NCBI GenBank assembly: GCA_036365145.1
Contig: JAEOAD010000699.1
Location: 10,265,001 to 10,329,000, forward strand
Source of the DNA: Orientallactaga sibirica
Lineage: Eukaryota > Chordata > Mammalia > Rodentia > Dipodidae
Length of the DNA: 64,000 nucleotides
Direction: 5' to 3'
The position numbers and the translations under genes were made by a program. The notes beneath the pieces were generated by a model that did not search any database, was not told the DNA's origin, and saw only the letters and a list, made by a program, of their open reading frames with translations. Below are positions 1 through 58,723 of this stretch, one piece after another; within the stretch, counting starts at the first letter, position 1; the number at the start of each line of letters is the position of its first letter.

Positions 1-917
1 GGAGGTCACTGATACCCCCAAAACATTACAGGCCACTGCCAAGGCTCTTGGTTTCCCACCAGGAATAGATGGTAAGGCCCTATTGGTGAAAGGCTGCAAG
101 ATCACTGAGAAATCCTGCTAGAGTTGAGCTGAAAACCTCCTCCATATAGACCAGCTGACAGAAAGCTGGAAAAAGCTATGCTAAATGCAGTTCAATGGGA
201 GAGAGAGAAATCACTCAACAATGGACACTGCACGCCTTAAATTTGTCCAGCCAGGCCAAATGAGCCAATGGGTGCAATAGTGGCATGTCAGTTATGGGGG
301 AAACCAACCACTCTCTAATTGGACTGGAGGCCCACTCCATGGGAAGAAATACATTCCTGATACTGAAAACTTAAAACAGGGATAGTCATGAGCCCTAGGG
401 GTGTAACGTCTGCTGGTGTCTGGCTAAATGTATACACTATGTTCACCAAACTGCCCAGTAAGCACTTCTCTTAATGTTCATACCCATATATTAATGCTAC
501 TCTAACTTTTGGTTAGAGAAGCTTCTCTTTTCAGATGGTGGTGACCTCAGGATGTCTCAGAAAGCACCATGGTGCTGAGAAGAAATGACAGAGGAGTATT
601 CAGCACTGAAATATCTCTATTGCATCTTCCAAGGCTCAGGGCCCATTGCGGCAGAGGTGGAAGAAAGAATGTAAGAGCCAAAGGAAGGGTAGGACTTCTT
701 ACAACAGGCTCCTCCAGAAAATGGCCTGGATATCCATGACCTCACAGTGCCTGACACAACACATGGAAGACCATCATAATAGGAGGAAAAGATGATGACA
801 TAAAAGAGAGACTGAGAGGGGGAGAGGATATGATGGAGAGTGAAGTTTCAAAGGGGAAAGTGAGGGGGGAGAAGGGAATTACCATGGGTTATTGTCTACA
901 ATTACTAATTAAGAAAA
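1..917 (+). repeat. L1-type 3' tail, copy A
   Basis: Matches 54358-55215 and 59791-60845 along its length (shared blocks such as 'acattacaggcca', 'ttggtt.cccaccaga', 'caatagtggcatgtc', 'ggccttttcca/ggcccactcca'). It ends near 'ttattgtcta'. Copy C follows an L1 ORF2 end in the same strand, so I infer a lineage-specific L1 3'UTR. The left end is cut by the window. Confidence 0.65.
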
Positions 918-1085
918 GATATAGACCTTAATGTGAAATTCAAAGCTATCAAGGTCCTAAAAGAAAGTGGAGAAAATATTCTCAATGGACCTTGGATATG
1001 ACAATGACTTTTTGGGAAACACACCAAAAGCACAATGCATTAAGAAAAAGTATCAGTAAGATTTACTTAATTAAAATTTAAAATC
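918..1085 (+). repeat. L1 ORF2 remnant
   Basis: 'gaccttaatgtgaaattc', 'agtggagaaaatattctc', 'gacaatgactttttgg' resemble the well-known L1 ORF2 3' region. Compare the similar piece at 56210-56300 in this window. Confidence 0.55.
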
Positions 1086-1089
1086 TAAG

Positions 1090-1400
1090 GGCTGGGAAGA
1101 TGGTTAAGTCAGTAGACCTGAGTTCAGATCAGAGCACTCACAAAAAAAGCTTCACTTAGCAACCCAAGAGTGTAATCCAAATGCAGGAGAGGATGAATCT
1201 TAGAGGACCTCTGGGGGCTTGCTGACCAGCTAACCTAGCTGAATTTGTCAGCTTCACATCCAGTGAAAGGCTCTGTCTCAAAAATAAGGGTTAAGAACTG
1301 TCGAGGAAGGTATTCTATGTTGATCTTTGACCTCCACAAGTGTATGTACACACATGCACACATACAATCATGTTACACACATACATACACAGAGAAATTA
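1090..1400 (+). repeat. B4-like SINE (degraded)
   Basis: Begins 'gggctgggaagatggttaag', contains 'ctgtctcaaaaataagg' and ends in an ACACATAC-rich tail, the ID/B2-head plus B1-like body arrangement of rodent B4. Confidence 0.55.
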
Positions 1401-1419
1401 AAATCTTTGTTCTACAAAC

Positions 1420-2290
1420 GACTCTTGCAAACAGAACAGATAAACCAGACGAAGTATTTTCAAAATTCATGTAATGAGAATCTTCTATTCAAAATGTACA
1501 AAGAATTTTCAAAATTCAACAACAGAAAAACAAGCAACACAATCACATTATGAGCTACAGATGTCAAGTAAGTACATTCAAAGACACTCAATGTATTATT
1601 AAAATTAAACATCAAACTAGCACTACACTAGCCTATCAGGATGGCTAAATCCAAAACTTTGACAGCATCAGAAAAGAACTGGAGCAACAGAAAGCTTCTC
1701 TCCTTGGCTGTAAGATATAAAATGATGTGGCCACTTTGGAAGATGAGGTTAGCAAAGTTAGAACACATTCTGATGAAATGTTCCATTTAGTTGTGCTGCT
1801 AGGTATATAGCCAATATATAAGATGAAAGCTATGTTCCTGCAAGAAGTGGCATGGACATGTTTATATAACAGCTTCATTTAAACGACAAATCCTGAAGCA
1901 ACCAAGATGTCTTCTGATAAGTGAATGAATGAACTATGATATATTAATAGATTAGTCAGCAATACAAAATGAGATACCAAGTAATAAGAAACTTAAACAT
2001 TGTGTATCACCAAAGAAAGAAGTTAGTCTACATACTGTATGATCCACAAACAGTCATACAAGATTATATACCACATGAATTCAATTATATATGATTCTAG
2101 AATAGGAAAAGCCACTGAAACAGGTGGTCACTTGTTACCAGGACTCCAGGAAAAATTGTGAATAGGGGTTTTTTGGTCATTGAAACTAATCTAAATAATA
2201 AAATAATAACAGACACGTCATTATATATTTTTTAAAATTAAAAAGAATGCACTACACTGTAAGCCCTAACAGAAACTATATAACTATTGT
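1420..2290 (+). repeat. Old L1 3' region
   Basis: Contains diverged forms of classical L1 ORF2/3'UTR blocks: 'cctatcaggatggctaaatcc', 'ggccactttggaagatgagg', 'gaagcaaccaagatgtcttctgataagtga', 'tacatactgtatgatccac', 'ggtggtcacttgttaccagg'. Much more diverged than the L1 pieces in intron 2. Confidence 0.7.
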
Positions 2291-2500
2291 AGGATGTACT
2301 CTAACAACAGTAAGTTACAAACTAATAATAATGCCCCATAACTGCATCACAGTAAGATGTTAGTTGACAGGGAAATTGATCATATGTTACTCTTTTCACA
2401 TTATGTAAATTCACAATACACATGTTTCTCATTTAGTCAGTAGAGAATGTATGTAAAACAAGAATAGTTTTCAGTGTCAAAGATTCTACAAAACACTTAC

Positions 2501-49786
<47,286 letters not shown>

Positions 49787-49926
49787 CTACAAGAAAGAGA
49801 AATGTCAAAGGTGACAACAAGCATGGGAAACACCAGGGTGGATATTGGTAGAGGTCCAACCTGTTCCTCTACTGGTGATGAACTCATATTTACCTCACTT
49901 CTCTGAGCTATAGTTCGTTCACAGGA

Positions 49927-49928
<2 letters not shown>

Positions 49929-49971
<43 letters not shown>
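49929..49971 (+). repeat. (CA)n microsatellite upstream of exon 3
   Basis: 21 CA units. On the sense strand this is (TG)n about 280 bases upstream of the exon 3 acceptor. Confidence 0.95.
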
Positions 49972-49979
<8 letters not shown>

Positions 49980-50242
49980 GGTATTATATTTCAACTTAGC
50001 AAAGGCCATTTCCTCCTTGGAAAATATTTGTAAATACAAATCATCTTGCAAACATTTGTAAGGCAGTAGGCAGAAGATTTACCACATGACTACAGGGAAG
50101 CAGTATAGCCCCTAGTGACATGCCCAGTGAAGATTCCCTAACTCAGAAGAGGGCTCCATGGAGATGAAGCTCAAAGAGCCAAGAACAAAATTTGAGTGAG
50201 CAGATTATTTCAGACTTGACTCTTCCCCATGCCTCCTGTATT

Positions 50243-50342
50243 AAGGAGGAAGGAGGAAGGAGGAAGGAAGAAGGAAGAAGGAGGAGGAGGAGGAAGAGGA
50301 AGTGGTAGTGGCAGTGGCAGTAGCAGTAGCAGTAGCAGTAGT
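50243..50342 (+). repeat. GGA/GTAGCA trinucleotide-rich tract
   Basis: GGA-rich units grade into AGTGGC and then AGTAGC hexamers, all multiples of three. The open frame through it (poly-L/P on the minus strand) is an artefact. Confidence 0.9.
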
Positions 50343-50812
50343 AAGGGAGGATGAAGAAATGAAGAAAGCAGATATAAATGCAGGCTTAGAAAATAAAAAC
50401 TAAATTGTCCTTGTGAATGGCCAAAGCTGAGAGAAGTATGCATTCTCCACCTCTCTCCTACACACCTACAACAGGCAGCATGGGAATACTGCTGCCAGTT
50501 ATACACAATGACAAACTTTCTGCAAACAGGAAGAAAAGAAAGATTTGAAGGGCATGTGAATAAAAAAAAATCAAAAGTAAAGTGAAGAAGTGATGATATG
50601 CAAGGAAGAGAAAAATTTACTTTAGAGTAGGAAAACAGAGTGTAAGATCTCAGAAATAAATCTTGTGACTAGAATGTGTAGAATTCCTTATGCTGCACAT
50701 ATCTCCCAAAGGAAATGATGATGAGATCCTTACAACTTTCTTTTATTTCTTCACTGAAACATTTCATATATACTTGTGCTTTTACCTCTCCATAGAAGAC
50801 CTGGGATTTGTA

Positions 50813-50884
<72 letters not shown>
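50813..50884 (+). repeat. (GA)n(CAGA)n microsatellite
   Basis: About 12 GA then about 12 CAGA units. The RERERDRQTDRQ open frames are artefacts of it. Confidence 0.95.
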
Positions 50885-50885
<1 letters not shown>

Positions 50886-51552
50886 GTGTGTGTATGTCTC
50901 CATCAGTAACAACAAGACAGAAAGTATTTACACATGTGTATGTATGCACACACACAATCTGAAGACATCAACTGCTTTAACCTAGCATTTATAGAATCTC
51001 AAAGTCTTAAAGACATAAAGAAATTTGGCTTGTAAATACTATACTTTAAAAGATGAACATCATCATATATTAAAGATGACACTAGATGGAAAAGGAAAAT
51101 AAATAAATACAAATTTTAGTTGTATGTTACTGCTTTAGAAACTGAATGTATACCAAGACATGTAATCATCCTAAAGTATTGATTCTAAAGATGGAAATTT
51201 TATTGCCTGATACAAACTAACAAGAGGTAGAATTTATACTAGATACATAACTATTAGAATATGATAGATGCCACAGGTATCTCTGTCTGGAAACTTTGAC
51301 AAATAGTTACTATAAACAGGTATAGTCCATGTGATGATTTTCATTTGACCCCTATACACAGGAAAATCTTAACAAATGCACATCCCCTCAATCTGTGACT
51401 CATACATAGCCATGAGGAAAGTAGCAATGAAAACTAAGATACTAGCATTTGGTCTGGTTAATATACAAATACACTTCTATCTAAATTCTTTCTACAAAGG
51501 CACTTCATACTAACACAGTAACAGCTTACTTTTTTTTAAAGGATTTTTAAGA

Positions 51553-51760
51553 AGTTTTTTTAAAAACTTTTTTAAATTTTATTTTTGAGAGATAGATGGA
51601 GAGAAAGAGAATAGGTACACCAGGGCCTCCAGCTGCAAAATAACTCTAGACACATGTGCCACCTTGTGCATCTGGCTTATGTGGGACCTGGAGAATAGAA
51701 CCTTGGTCCTTAGGCTTTGTAGACAATAGCCCTAACCACTAAGCATCTCTCCAGCCCACA
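51553..51760 (-). repeat. B2-like SINE
   Basis: 'cttttttaaattttatttttgagagatag' to 'cctaaccactaagcatctctccagccc'. Confidence 0.88.
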
Positions 51761-52034
51761 GGTTACTTTTTTTTTTTAACATCAAGCAAAAAGCAGTATG
51801 TCCCCAACAACAAAAATAAAACTTAAATTTGTGAAAAGCTTTATTTGTGCTCTTTTGTCCATACTGACTAACATACAGGAGTGAGATAGTGGTGGGCTTG
51901 CTGGCAGGGAGGCATTTGAAGCCTGTTTACAGAGTTCTTGAGAAAAGTCTTACTGTTAAATGTGCTGACCACAGACAGCTAGTACTTTCCTTACATTCAC
52001 TACATCAAGTGATCAGAAAGTGAATTAATTTTTA

Positions 52035-52246
52035 AAAATTTTTATTTATTTATTTGCAAGCAAAGAGAGACAGACAGAGAGAAAAAAAGAGAGATTGGGC
52101 ATGCCAGGGCCTCTAGCCAGTGCAAATGAACTACAGACACATGTGCCACTTTCTGTATCTGGCTTCACATGGGAACTGGAAATCAAACATAGGTCATTAG
52201 GCTTTGTAGGCAAGAGCCTTAACTGCTGAGCAATCTCTCCAGGCCC
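52035..52246 (-). repeat. B2-like SINE
   Basis: 'tatttatttatttgcaagcaaagagag' to 'ttaactgctgagcaatctctccaggccc'. Confidence 0.88.
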
Positions 52247-52855
52247 CTGAATTTTTATCTAAAAAATCAGTAAAAATATTAGGTTTTGCTATGTAAAGAA
52301 TGAGTGCACAAAACAAAAAGAACAACATGAGCAATGACAGGGAAAAATTAAAATATTAATTCTGCATTTACAGTGAGATCAACCAGCCAATTGCTTTACT
52401 AGTATATGAATTTTGCTGCATTATACCGACTTTTCATTCATATTTCCTTTAAACCCTGCCTTCTTCTACTTTTTATACTAGCAAATAAATTAATTCCTAG
52501 GGTCACTGTGCAAATAGTCTTTACTTCCTGATAGAAAATAAATGTTACCTAGATTCTCCCAAAAGCTTCCTGAGCAATAATTAAGAAACATGACATTTTG
52601 ATGAGTTTCAGTGTATCTTTTTCCTTTTAATGATACAAATGTCTTCCAAGATCTAACTTGTTCATCACTTCAAGAATGTAGAACTTCCAATAGCATTTGA
52701 TGTTCTCATAATCTACTGAGTTAAAACTAATCATATATTTTGAAGTTCTAAAAGCATAAATTCATTATGGTCCACTGGTATGAAAATCACTGAATATGCA
52801 TACTGGAAAATATGACTGGCAGATTACTAATGCACTGAAAACTTAAAATACCTGA

Positions 52856-53015
52856 TCTGGGGAGGTGGCTCAATGATTAAAGGTGCTTGCTTCCAAAGTC
52901 TGCAGGCCCAGGGCTCAATTCCCCAATACCAATGTAAAGCCAGACCACATAAAGTGGCACGTGTCTGCCATCTGTTTGTAGTGGCAGGAACACACACATA
53001 CAATTTTAAAATTTA
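52856..53015 (+). repeat. B2-like SINE, diverged
   Basis: 'ctggggaggtggctcaatgattaaaggtgcttgc' to 'gtggcaggaacacacacatac'. Confidence 0.75.
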
Positions 53016-53033
53016 AAAGAAAGTATCTCTTGG

Positions 53034-53245
53034 GGGCTGGAGAGATGGCTTAGCAGTTAAGGCACATGCCTATGAAGCCTAAGGACCCAGGTTGGATTCT
53101 CCAGGTCCCATGTAAGCCAGATGCACATGGTGGCGCATGCGTCTGGAGTTCATTTGCAGTGGCTAGAGGCCCTGGTGTACCCATTCTCACTTTCTTTCTC
53201 TCCCTCTCTCTGTTTCTAATAAATAAATAAATAAATAATTTTTTT
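53034..53245 (+). repeat. B2-like SINE
   Basis: Full copy with (aaat)n tail. Flanks 'aaaagaaagtatctct' and 'aaaagaaagtatctct' form a target-site duplication, so it is a young copy. Confidence 0.93.
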
Positions 53246-53339
53246 TAGAAAAAGAAAGTATCTCTGAACAGAGAGAACACTGCATTGTTTAATGAGGACA
53301 TGATGTGCCATCAACCACAAGAGTCACAATGAAATACCT

Positions 53340-53480
53340 CCAACTGGGCTGCAATCTGGGCTGTATTTTGGAGGCTGACACAAAAAGATCAAGCCTAGAA
53401 TTCCAGTATTTTGGAGGCTGACACAAGAAGATCAAGGCAAGTTTGTGGGCTACATGATGGGCTACATGATGATCTCAAAA
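53340..53480 (+). repeat. B1-like remnant with internal tandem duplications
   Basis: A unit beginning 'tattttggaggctgacac' is repeated at offset 44 (53363 and 53407), and 'gggctacatgat' is repeated in tandem near 53447. Confidence 0.6.
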
Positions 53481-53682
53481 ACGAAAGAAAAATACTGGCT
53501 GCATTTTAGAATCAATGAAATGTAAGAACAAAATACATAAAATCAAATCTGTCAATAGTTTTCCAAGATTACAGAAACATCATCTAGAAATACAGTGATC
53601 AGATATGTTACCTCCAAAATATTTCCCAGGTCCTCCAAAGTCAAATCCTGAGGTATATGAAACTAAATTACAAAAAATACTG

Positions 53683-53735
53683 GGGCTGGAGAGATGGCTC
53701 AGCTTAGTTAAGGCAGTTAAAGCTTAAAATACTGG
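53683..53735 (+). repeat. B2-like SINE head fragment
   Basis: 'ggggctggagagatggctcagcttagttaagg' only. The body is lost. Confidence 0.75.
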
Positions 53736-54101
53736 GAGGAAATCATATCATCCTTTCAAAATTAAAGTTTTAGAATCAAGTATATAAAAAGTCTCAAACA
53801 TTACTTCTCTTGCTTTTATGGTTTTAAAATTGATGACAACATTTGATAAAATATAAAGAATTTAGCACCAATGATTGTCATTTATGCCTAATTATGAATG
53901 TCTACCCTTGGAGAAAGAGCATCAGAAATACAGATATTGTCAATGGCTTTGAGCCAATTAAACTAGAATCTCAATTATGATTAATGCTTATTATACAGCA
54001 TTTTACATTGTCTTTAGACTATAGTAATAATGATCCAATTTATGAGTTCCAACCTCTTTGTTAGAAAGAAGCTTGGTAGTGTCATTTCAACATTTAATAT
54101 A

Positions 54102-54146
54102 TTACCACTACCACCACTACTCCTCTATCACCACTACTACTTCCAC
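54102..54146 (+). repeat. ACC/ACT trinucleotide tract
   Basis: Imperfect run of 'accactacc' triplets. Confidence 0.8.
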
Positions 54147-54297
54147 CAAAACAAACGTCTCATTTAGCAGAAGATGCAGCAGTAAACAGACTTAGGGATG
54201 GCTTGAACTAAAATTTTAAACAATTCCCACATATGAAAAGAAAACTGAATTGGCAAAACTACATGAAGGAAGAGTAACCAAAACTAAAGATATGGTA

Positions 54298-54350
54298 ACA
54301 CACACACACACACAGAGAGAAAGAGAAAGAGAGAGAGAGAGAGAGAGAGA
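54298..54350 (+). repeat. (CA)n(GA)n microsatellite
   Basis: CA run followed by GA run. The THTHTQRERERE open frame is produced by it. Confidence 0.93.
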
Positions 54351-54357
54351 CATCAGT

Positions 54358-55215
54358 TTAAGCAGATGTACTCTGTGGGGTGGAGAATGCTTTGCCCAGA
54401 AGCTAGATGTTGTTATAAGAAAAACTCAGTGTGTGGGGAGGACAGACCTTCTTAGTGAGTTAATGATCAGAGAGGCCAATGAAGCCCCCAAAATGATGCA
54501 CGGTATTGTCAATACTCTTGGTTCCCCACCAGAACTAGATGGTAACCCCACTGCTGAAGATACTACATGCTATGGTTGTAGGAAAACAAACTGGAACTGA
54601 CCTAAAATCCCCCTCTCTACTGGCCTGCTGTTATAATGCTAGAAAGTGCTATGCAGGCTGCTGTGGGAGAAAAATGAACAGTATTAACCAGTATTGGACC
54701 CTGGAAGCTATACAACTGGCTAGCTAGGCAAGATGTGCCTACTGATGCAATAGTGGCATGATTGTTAGGAGATAACCAATTGCTCCCTGACTGCACTTGA
54801 AGCCTATTCCATGGGAGTGAATTCATGCCTACAACTGAAAACTTAGTCAAAAGCCTATGGCTTGGAAGATCACATGCCCTACAGAGAAAGCTACTTCTGT
54901 TGTTTGGCTAAATGAATATGTTATGCCCATCAAATTGCCTTCAATTTCTTACATTTATGCCCATAGATTAACGCTATTCTCACTTTCAGTCAAAGAAGCT
55001 TCTTTTTACAGATGGTAGTAAAGATTGGAAAGACTCAAAACTCATCAAAGTGCTGAGAAAGTGACAGTTAAGTGCTCAGCACTAAATGACACTTCTCTAT
55101 CACATCTGCCAAGGTACAGGGAACACTGAAGAGAGGTAGTGGAAAGAATGTAAGGACCAGATGATGAAGACAGTGTTTTGGAATGCTGTCATCAGGACAC
55201 AAAATGGGTGTCATT
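54358..55215 (+). repeat. L1-type 3' tail, copy B
   Basis: Parallel to copies A and C ('agcagatgtactctgtgggg', 'cttggttccccaccagaactagatgg', 'gcaatagtggcatg'). Similarity to copy C stops after 'gacacaaaatgg', where L1 ORF2 sequence of another element starts. Confidence 0.7.
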
Positions 55216-55529
55216 ATATAGAAATCAGTAGCCTCCCTGTATACCAAAAACAAACATGCCAAGGATTAAATCAGGGAAATACTTCCATTCACAACTGCCT
55301 CATTAAAAAAAAAAAAATCCTGGAATAAACCTAAGCAAGGCAGTGAAGGATCTCAAAAATGAAAACTTCAAACACTCAAGAGAGAAAAATTGCATAATGA
55401 CACTGGAAAGTCATGTTCATAGATTGGAAGAATCAGTATTGTGAAGATGCCTATATTACAAAAAGCAATGTACAGATTTAATGCAATCATCGTCATAATT
55501 CCAATGTAATTCTACTTTTTAAAAAATTC

Positions 55530-55577
55530 TGGGTCCTAAGGCAAGCACCTTAACTGCTAAGCCATCTCTACAGCCTG
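55530..55577 (-). repeat. B2-like SINE head fragment
   Basis: 'ggtcctaaggcaagcaccttaactgctaagccatctctacagcc'. The L1 words 'attccaatgtaattct' repeat on both sides (55498-55513 and 55580-55595), a target-site duplication. Confidence 0.85.
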
Positions 55578-55756
55578 AAATTCCAATGTAATTCTTTACT
55601 GGACTAGACATCCCCCCCCAAAAAAAAAATCTCCTAAAATTCATTTGGAAGCGAGTAGCCAAAGCAATTCTGAGCAACAAAAATAAGGTTGGTAGTATCA
55701 CTATATCTGATTTTAAGATGTCTTACAGAGCCATAGCAACAAAACAGCATGCTCAA

Positions 55757-55956
55757 CCGGGCGTGGTGGTGCACGCCTTTAATCCCAACACTTGGGAGGC
55801 ACAAGTAGGTGGACAGCTATGAGTTCAAGGCCACCCTGAGACTACATAGTGAATTCCAGGTCAGCCTGGGCATGAGTGAGACCCTACCTTGAAAAACCAA
55901 ACCAAAACAACAACAAACAAACAAACAAACAAACAAACAAACAAACAAAAAAAAAA
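55757..55956 (+). repeat. B1 SINE with (CAAA)n tail
   Basis: 'ccgggcgtggtggtgcacgcc' to 'accctaccttgaaaaacc', then (CAAA)n and A run. Flanks 'aacagcatgct' and 'aacagcacgct' look like a target-site duplication. Confidence 0.92.
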
Positions 55957-56534
55957 AACAGCACGCTACTGGCATAGAATAGAAACAGACATGTAGATAA
56001 TGGAAGAGAATAGAAGACCCAGATGTAAACCAAAGCAGCTGCAGCCACGTGATAGACAAAAATGCCAAAATTATTTACTTAAATAAAAAACAACAAATAG
56101 CCTCTTTAACAAATGGTGCTAGAAAAACAGAATATCTGTATGTAGAAGGATGAAAATAGGTTCTTATCTCTCTCCATGCACAAGAATCAAGTCCAAGTCC
56201 AAATGGATCAAAGACCTTAATATCAGATCTGAAAATGCTAGAGGCAAAAGTAGGGGAAATATTTCAATACATAGGCATAGGCAATGACTTTCTGCATATA
56301 AACTGTCACTCAGGAAAAGTAAAACCACTAATCAACCATGAGGACTTCATGAGGTTTAAAAAAAACTGTGCAGCAAAAGACACTGTAAGAAGTACAAAGA
56401 GACAATGTACAAATGGGAGAAAATCTTTTCCAGTTATACATTTAACAGAAAATTAATATCTAGGATATACAAAGAACTCAGAAAACTAAATAATAAGAAA
56501 TCAAACAACCAATCAAAAAAAAAAAAAAAGACCT

Positions 56535-56682
56535 CAGCTGGGCATGATAGCACACGCCTTTAATCCCAACACACAGGAGGCAAAGGTAGGAGGATCACCG
56601 TGAGTTTGAGGCCACCCTGAGACTACATAGTGAATTCCAGGCCAGCCTGGGCTAGAGTGAAGCCCTACCTTGAAAAAAATAA
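56535..56682 (+). repeat. B1 SINE
   Basis: 'ctgggcatgatagcacacgcc' to 'gccctaccttgaaaaaaataaaa'. It follows a 16-base A run. Confidence 0.88.
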
Positions 56683-56689
56683 AAGGAGA

Positions 56690-58722
56690 GTGGGAAATTA
56701 ATCACTTTTTTGCCATATCTTTAAGTAATTTCTATTTCTGAAATGTTTTCTTGGGTGGCCTCAAACTCACGGTGATCCTCCTACCTCTGCCTCCCCAGTG
56801 CTGGGACTAAAGGTATGCACCGCCACGCTCAGCCTGAAATGTTTTCTTAATGCAGTGTCTATTTGTTACGGTGTAGAAGATGTGGAGTTGAAATTTACTT
56901 TTGTTTTAGAAATAGTGCTAGTCTAGTCCGTTGTAAACTGGGAAAACTGGATTGTAACATTGGGAAATGATTCAGTTATTATCAGGATCCTGAGACAGGT
57001 GCTTAATATGTGGCAGTATTTGTGATGTCTAAAATAGCATTTTCAGCTGTGTTCTAGAGTTAATTTTTAGTGCTTCTATAATTTTGTAATTACTCCTATT
57101 GGTATATATTAAATAGGTCCTAGATTTTGAACTCAGATAATCAGTGGAATGCTATTGCTTATTTTCTCAGTAGCCAAGCAGAAAACCTTGTGTATGAAGG
57201 GGAAAATGTGTATTTTAAAGTGTATATACATTCATCTTAAAGGTATCTGGTATTTTTGCTCTTCATAATTTTGTAGGTATTACAACTTTTTCATTGTATG
57301 AGATGAAAACATCCTCCTAAAGTCAGATGTTGTTATATTAGTTACATTTTGGGCTTTGGGGGGAGCCTTTTTGTGATCATTGTGAATGGGAATAGGTGTG
57401 GATGACCATGAACCCTTTTAGGAATATTGCTTTTGCCCATCGTTCACAGCAATTTCTGAAACAAAGGTTTAATTACCTACAAGTAACTTGAGTCCTTTGT
57501 ATTCAGTTAGGTTGGAGACTTTGTCTTTATCAGGCAAACGGATTTAAACTGGAATTTATGGCACAACAGTTAAGTTTTCCATGTGTTTAAGAAATTAGAA
57601 ATTATTCACAGACCATTTTCTTTTGTAGTCAAAGGTTTGTTTTTCAGGTTTAGAATCTTTTTGCTGCACTGGTGAATGTATTTTTCATGAACAAATGAGA
57701 GGAAATCAAGATTTTTTAAATAAATATGGAACTAATTCAAGCCTAGAATATTATGCTTTCTCCATTTCCATATACCTTTCATACATTGTAGTGCTTAAGT
57801 TTTCAGTAGCTTTCAAAGCATTTTCATTTTTATGTAATTTGTATAGCATACACAAATCATGTAAATGAGAGATTATTTTAGTTTTGACTCACCTGCTTGA
57901 GTTTCATGTGGATGTATACCTGCTCAGCTCAGTCAGTAGTTAACACCAATACTAAGCCATCTTGAAATTGGTCCTTTTTTTTTTTTTGAATGGCCCCATT
58001 TAGAAAGAAAAGATAACTTTTATTATATCTTAACGCCAATACCCTAGTTTCCTTATCCCAAACATAATGGCACTAGGAGGTGAGGTTAAGAAGGCTTTGT
58101 TGTTTTTACACATTGTGCACATTTAAACCAAGTGAAACTCACACCTTATCTGAAGGTAAATGGCATTTGCCTTCATTCTACCCAGTTACTAGTCAGATCA
58201 TCCTTGAGGTTTTGATGTCCCAATGAGGGGATCTTGTGAAGGTCTGGGGTTGTTTTATGCATACATGCCACTTCAGTGTATGCTGCCTTATCCTGTCTGT
58301 CACATTATTCCTGTCAGGTCCGAGCTTTGTCATGTCTGAGCTCATTTACGTTGAATCTGTGATATAAAAATGTATGATGTGCTATAAATTTTATGCATAA
58401 TAAACTAAATTATGGCCTATTATAACCTATAAAACATTTCTTGTAAGTTACCTAATTTATTTTTCCATTTATGCACAGTTTCTTATACAAATTTACAGAG
58501 TATTTCTTTTGGCCTGTTCTGTAAACAGTCTGCGCTCTTTTCCTTAGTGCTTATTTGCATGCAAGAAACTTGGTTTCTCTTGTTTGTAGCCATCTTTGGA
58601 ATCCCTGCTTTTTCTGTAGTTCATAACTGTTTCTAATTTTTAATACTCTAAGTCATTGTTAGAATCATGCCTTTTATATCTTACTTTCCAAATAAATTCT
58701 CTTGTTTACTAAAAAACAAAAA
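56690..58722 (+). pseudogene. Retrocopy-like 3'UTR of an unidentified gene
   Basis: About 2 kb of AT-rich non-coding sequence, unlike L1 or SINE, ends with 'aataaattctcttgtttactaaaaaacaaaaa': a polyadenylation signal followed by an A-rich end. It sits between two L1 ORF2/3'UTR pieces that belong together. This fits a retrotransposed mRNA 3' end, 5' truncated, with no coding part left. An internal AATAAA ('catAATAAActaaattatgg') at about 58399 could mark an alternative poly(A) site of the parent. I cannot name the parent gene. No clean target-site duplication found. Confidence 0.55.
56753..56833 (-). repeat. B1 fragment inside the retrocopy
   Basis: Reverse B1 head flanked by the 15-base direct repeat 'ctgaaatgttttctt' (56738-56752 and 56834-56848). 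It inserted after the 2-kb sequence was in place, or in the parent gene. Confidence 0.92.
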
Positions 58723-58723
58723 T

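Larger units (their letters stand above)
1..2500. other. Intron 25, 3' part in window: L1 and SINE remnants
   Basis: No exon seen. It consists almost wholly of an L1 3' tail (1-917), an L1 ORF2 remnant, a B4-like SINE and an old L1 3' piece. 2290-2500 is AT-rich sequence without recognisable features. Confidence 0.7.
55216..56530 (+). repeat. L1 ORF2 C-terminal fragment
   Basis: 'tcatagattggaagaatcagtattgtgaagatgcc', 'acagatttaatgcaatcat', 'tggatcaaagaccttaatatcagatc', 'gtaggggaaatatttcaatacatagg' are L1 ORF2 blocks. Reading frame is broken by stops and by SINE insertions at 55530 and 55757, so inactive. Confidence 0.9.

Noticed and set aside
1..2500. Search for the next CNH exon (KKDKLRVYY…)
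   Set aside because: Not present; the region is L1 and SINE sequence.
50690..50985. Open frames rich in RERERDRQTDRQ
   Set aside because: Translation of the (GA)n(CAGA)n microsatellite.
54250..54600. 116-codon frame ending in LGSPPELDG
   Set aside because: Starts in a CA/GA microsatellite and continues in the L1 tail repeat; the other copies are interrupted.
56235..56456. 73-codon frame resembling the end of an L1 ORF2 domain
   Set aside because: Part of a broken L1 fragment, not an independent gene.
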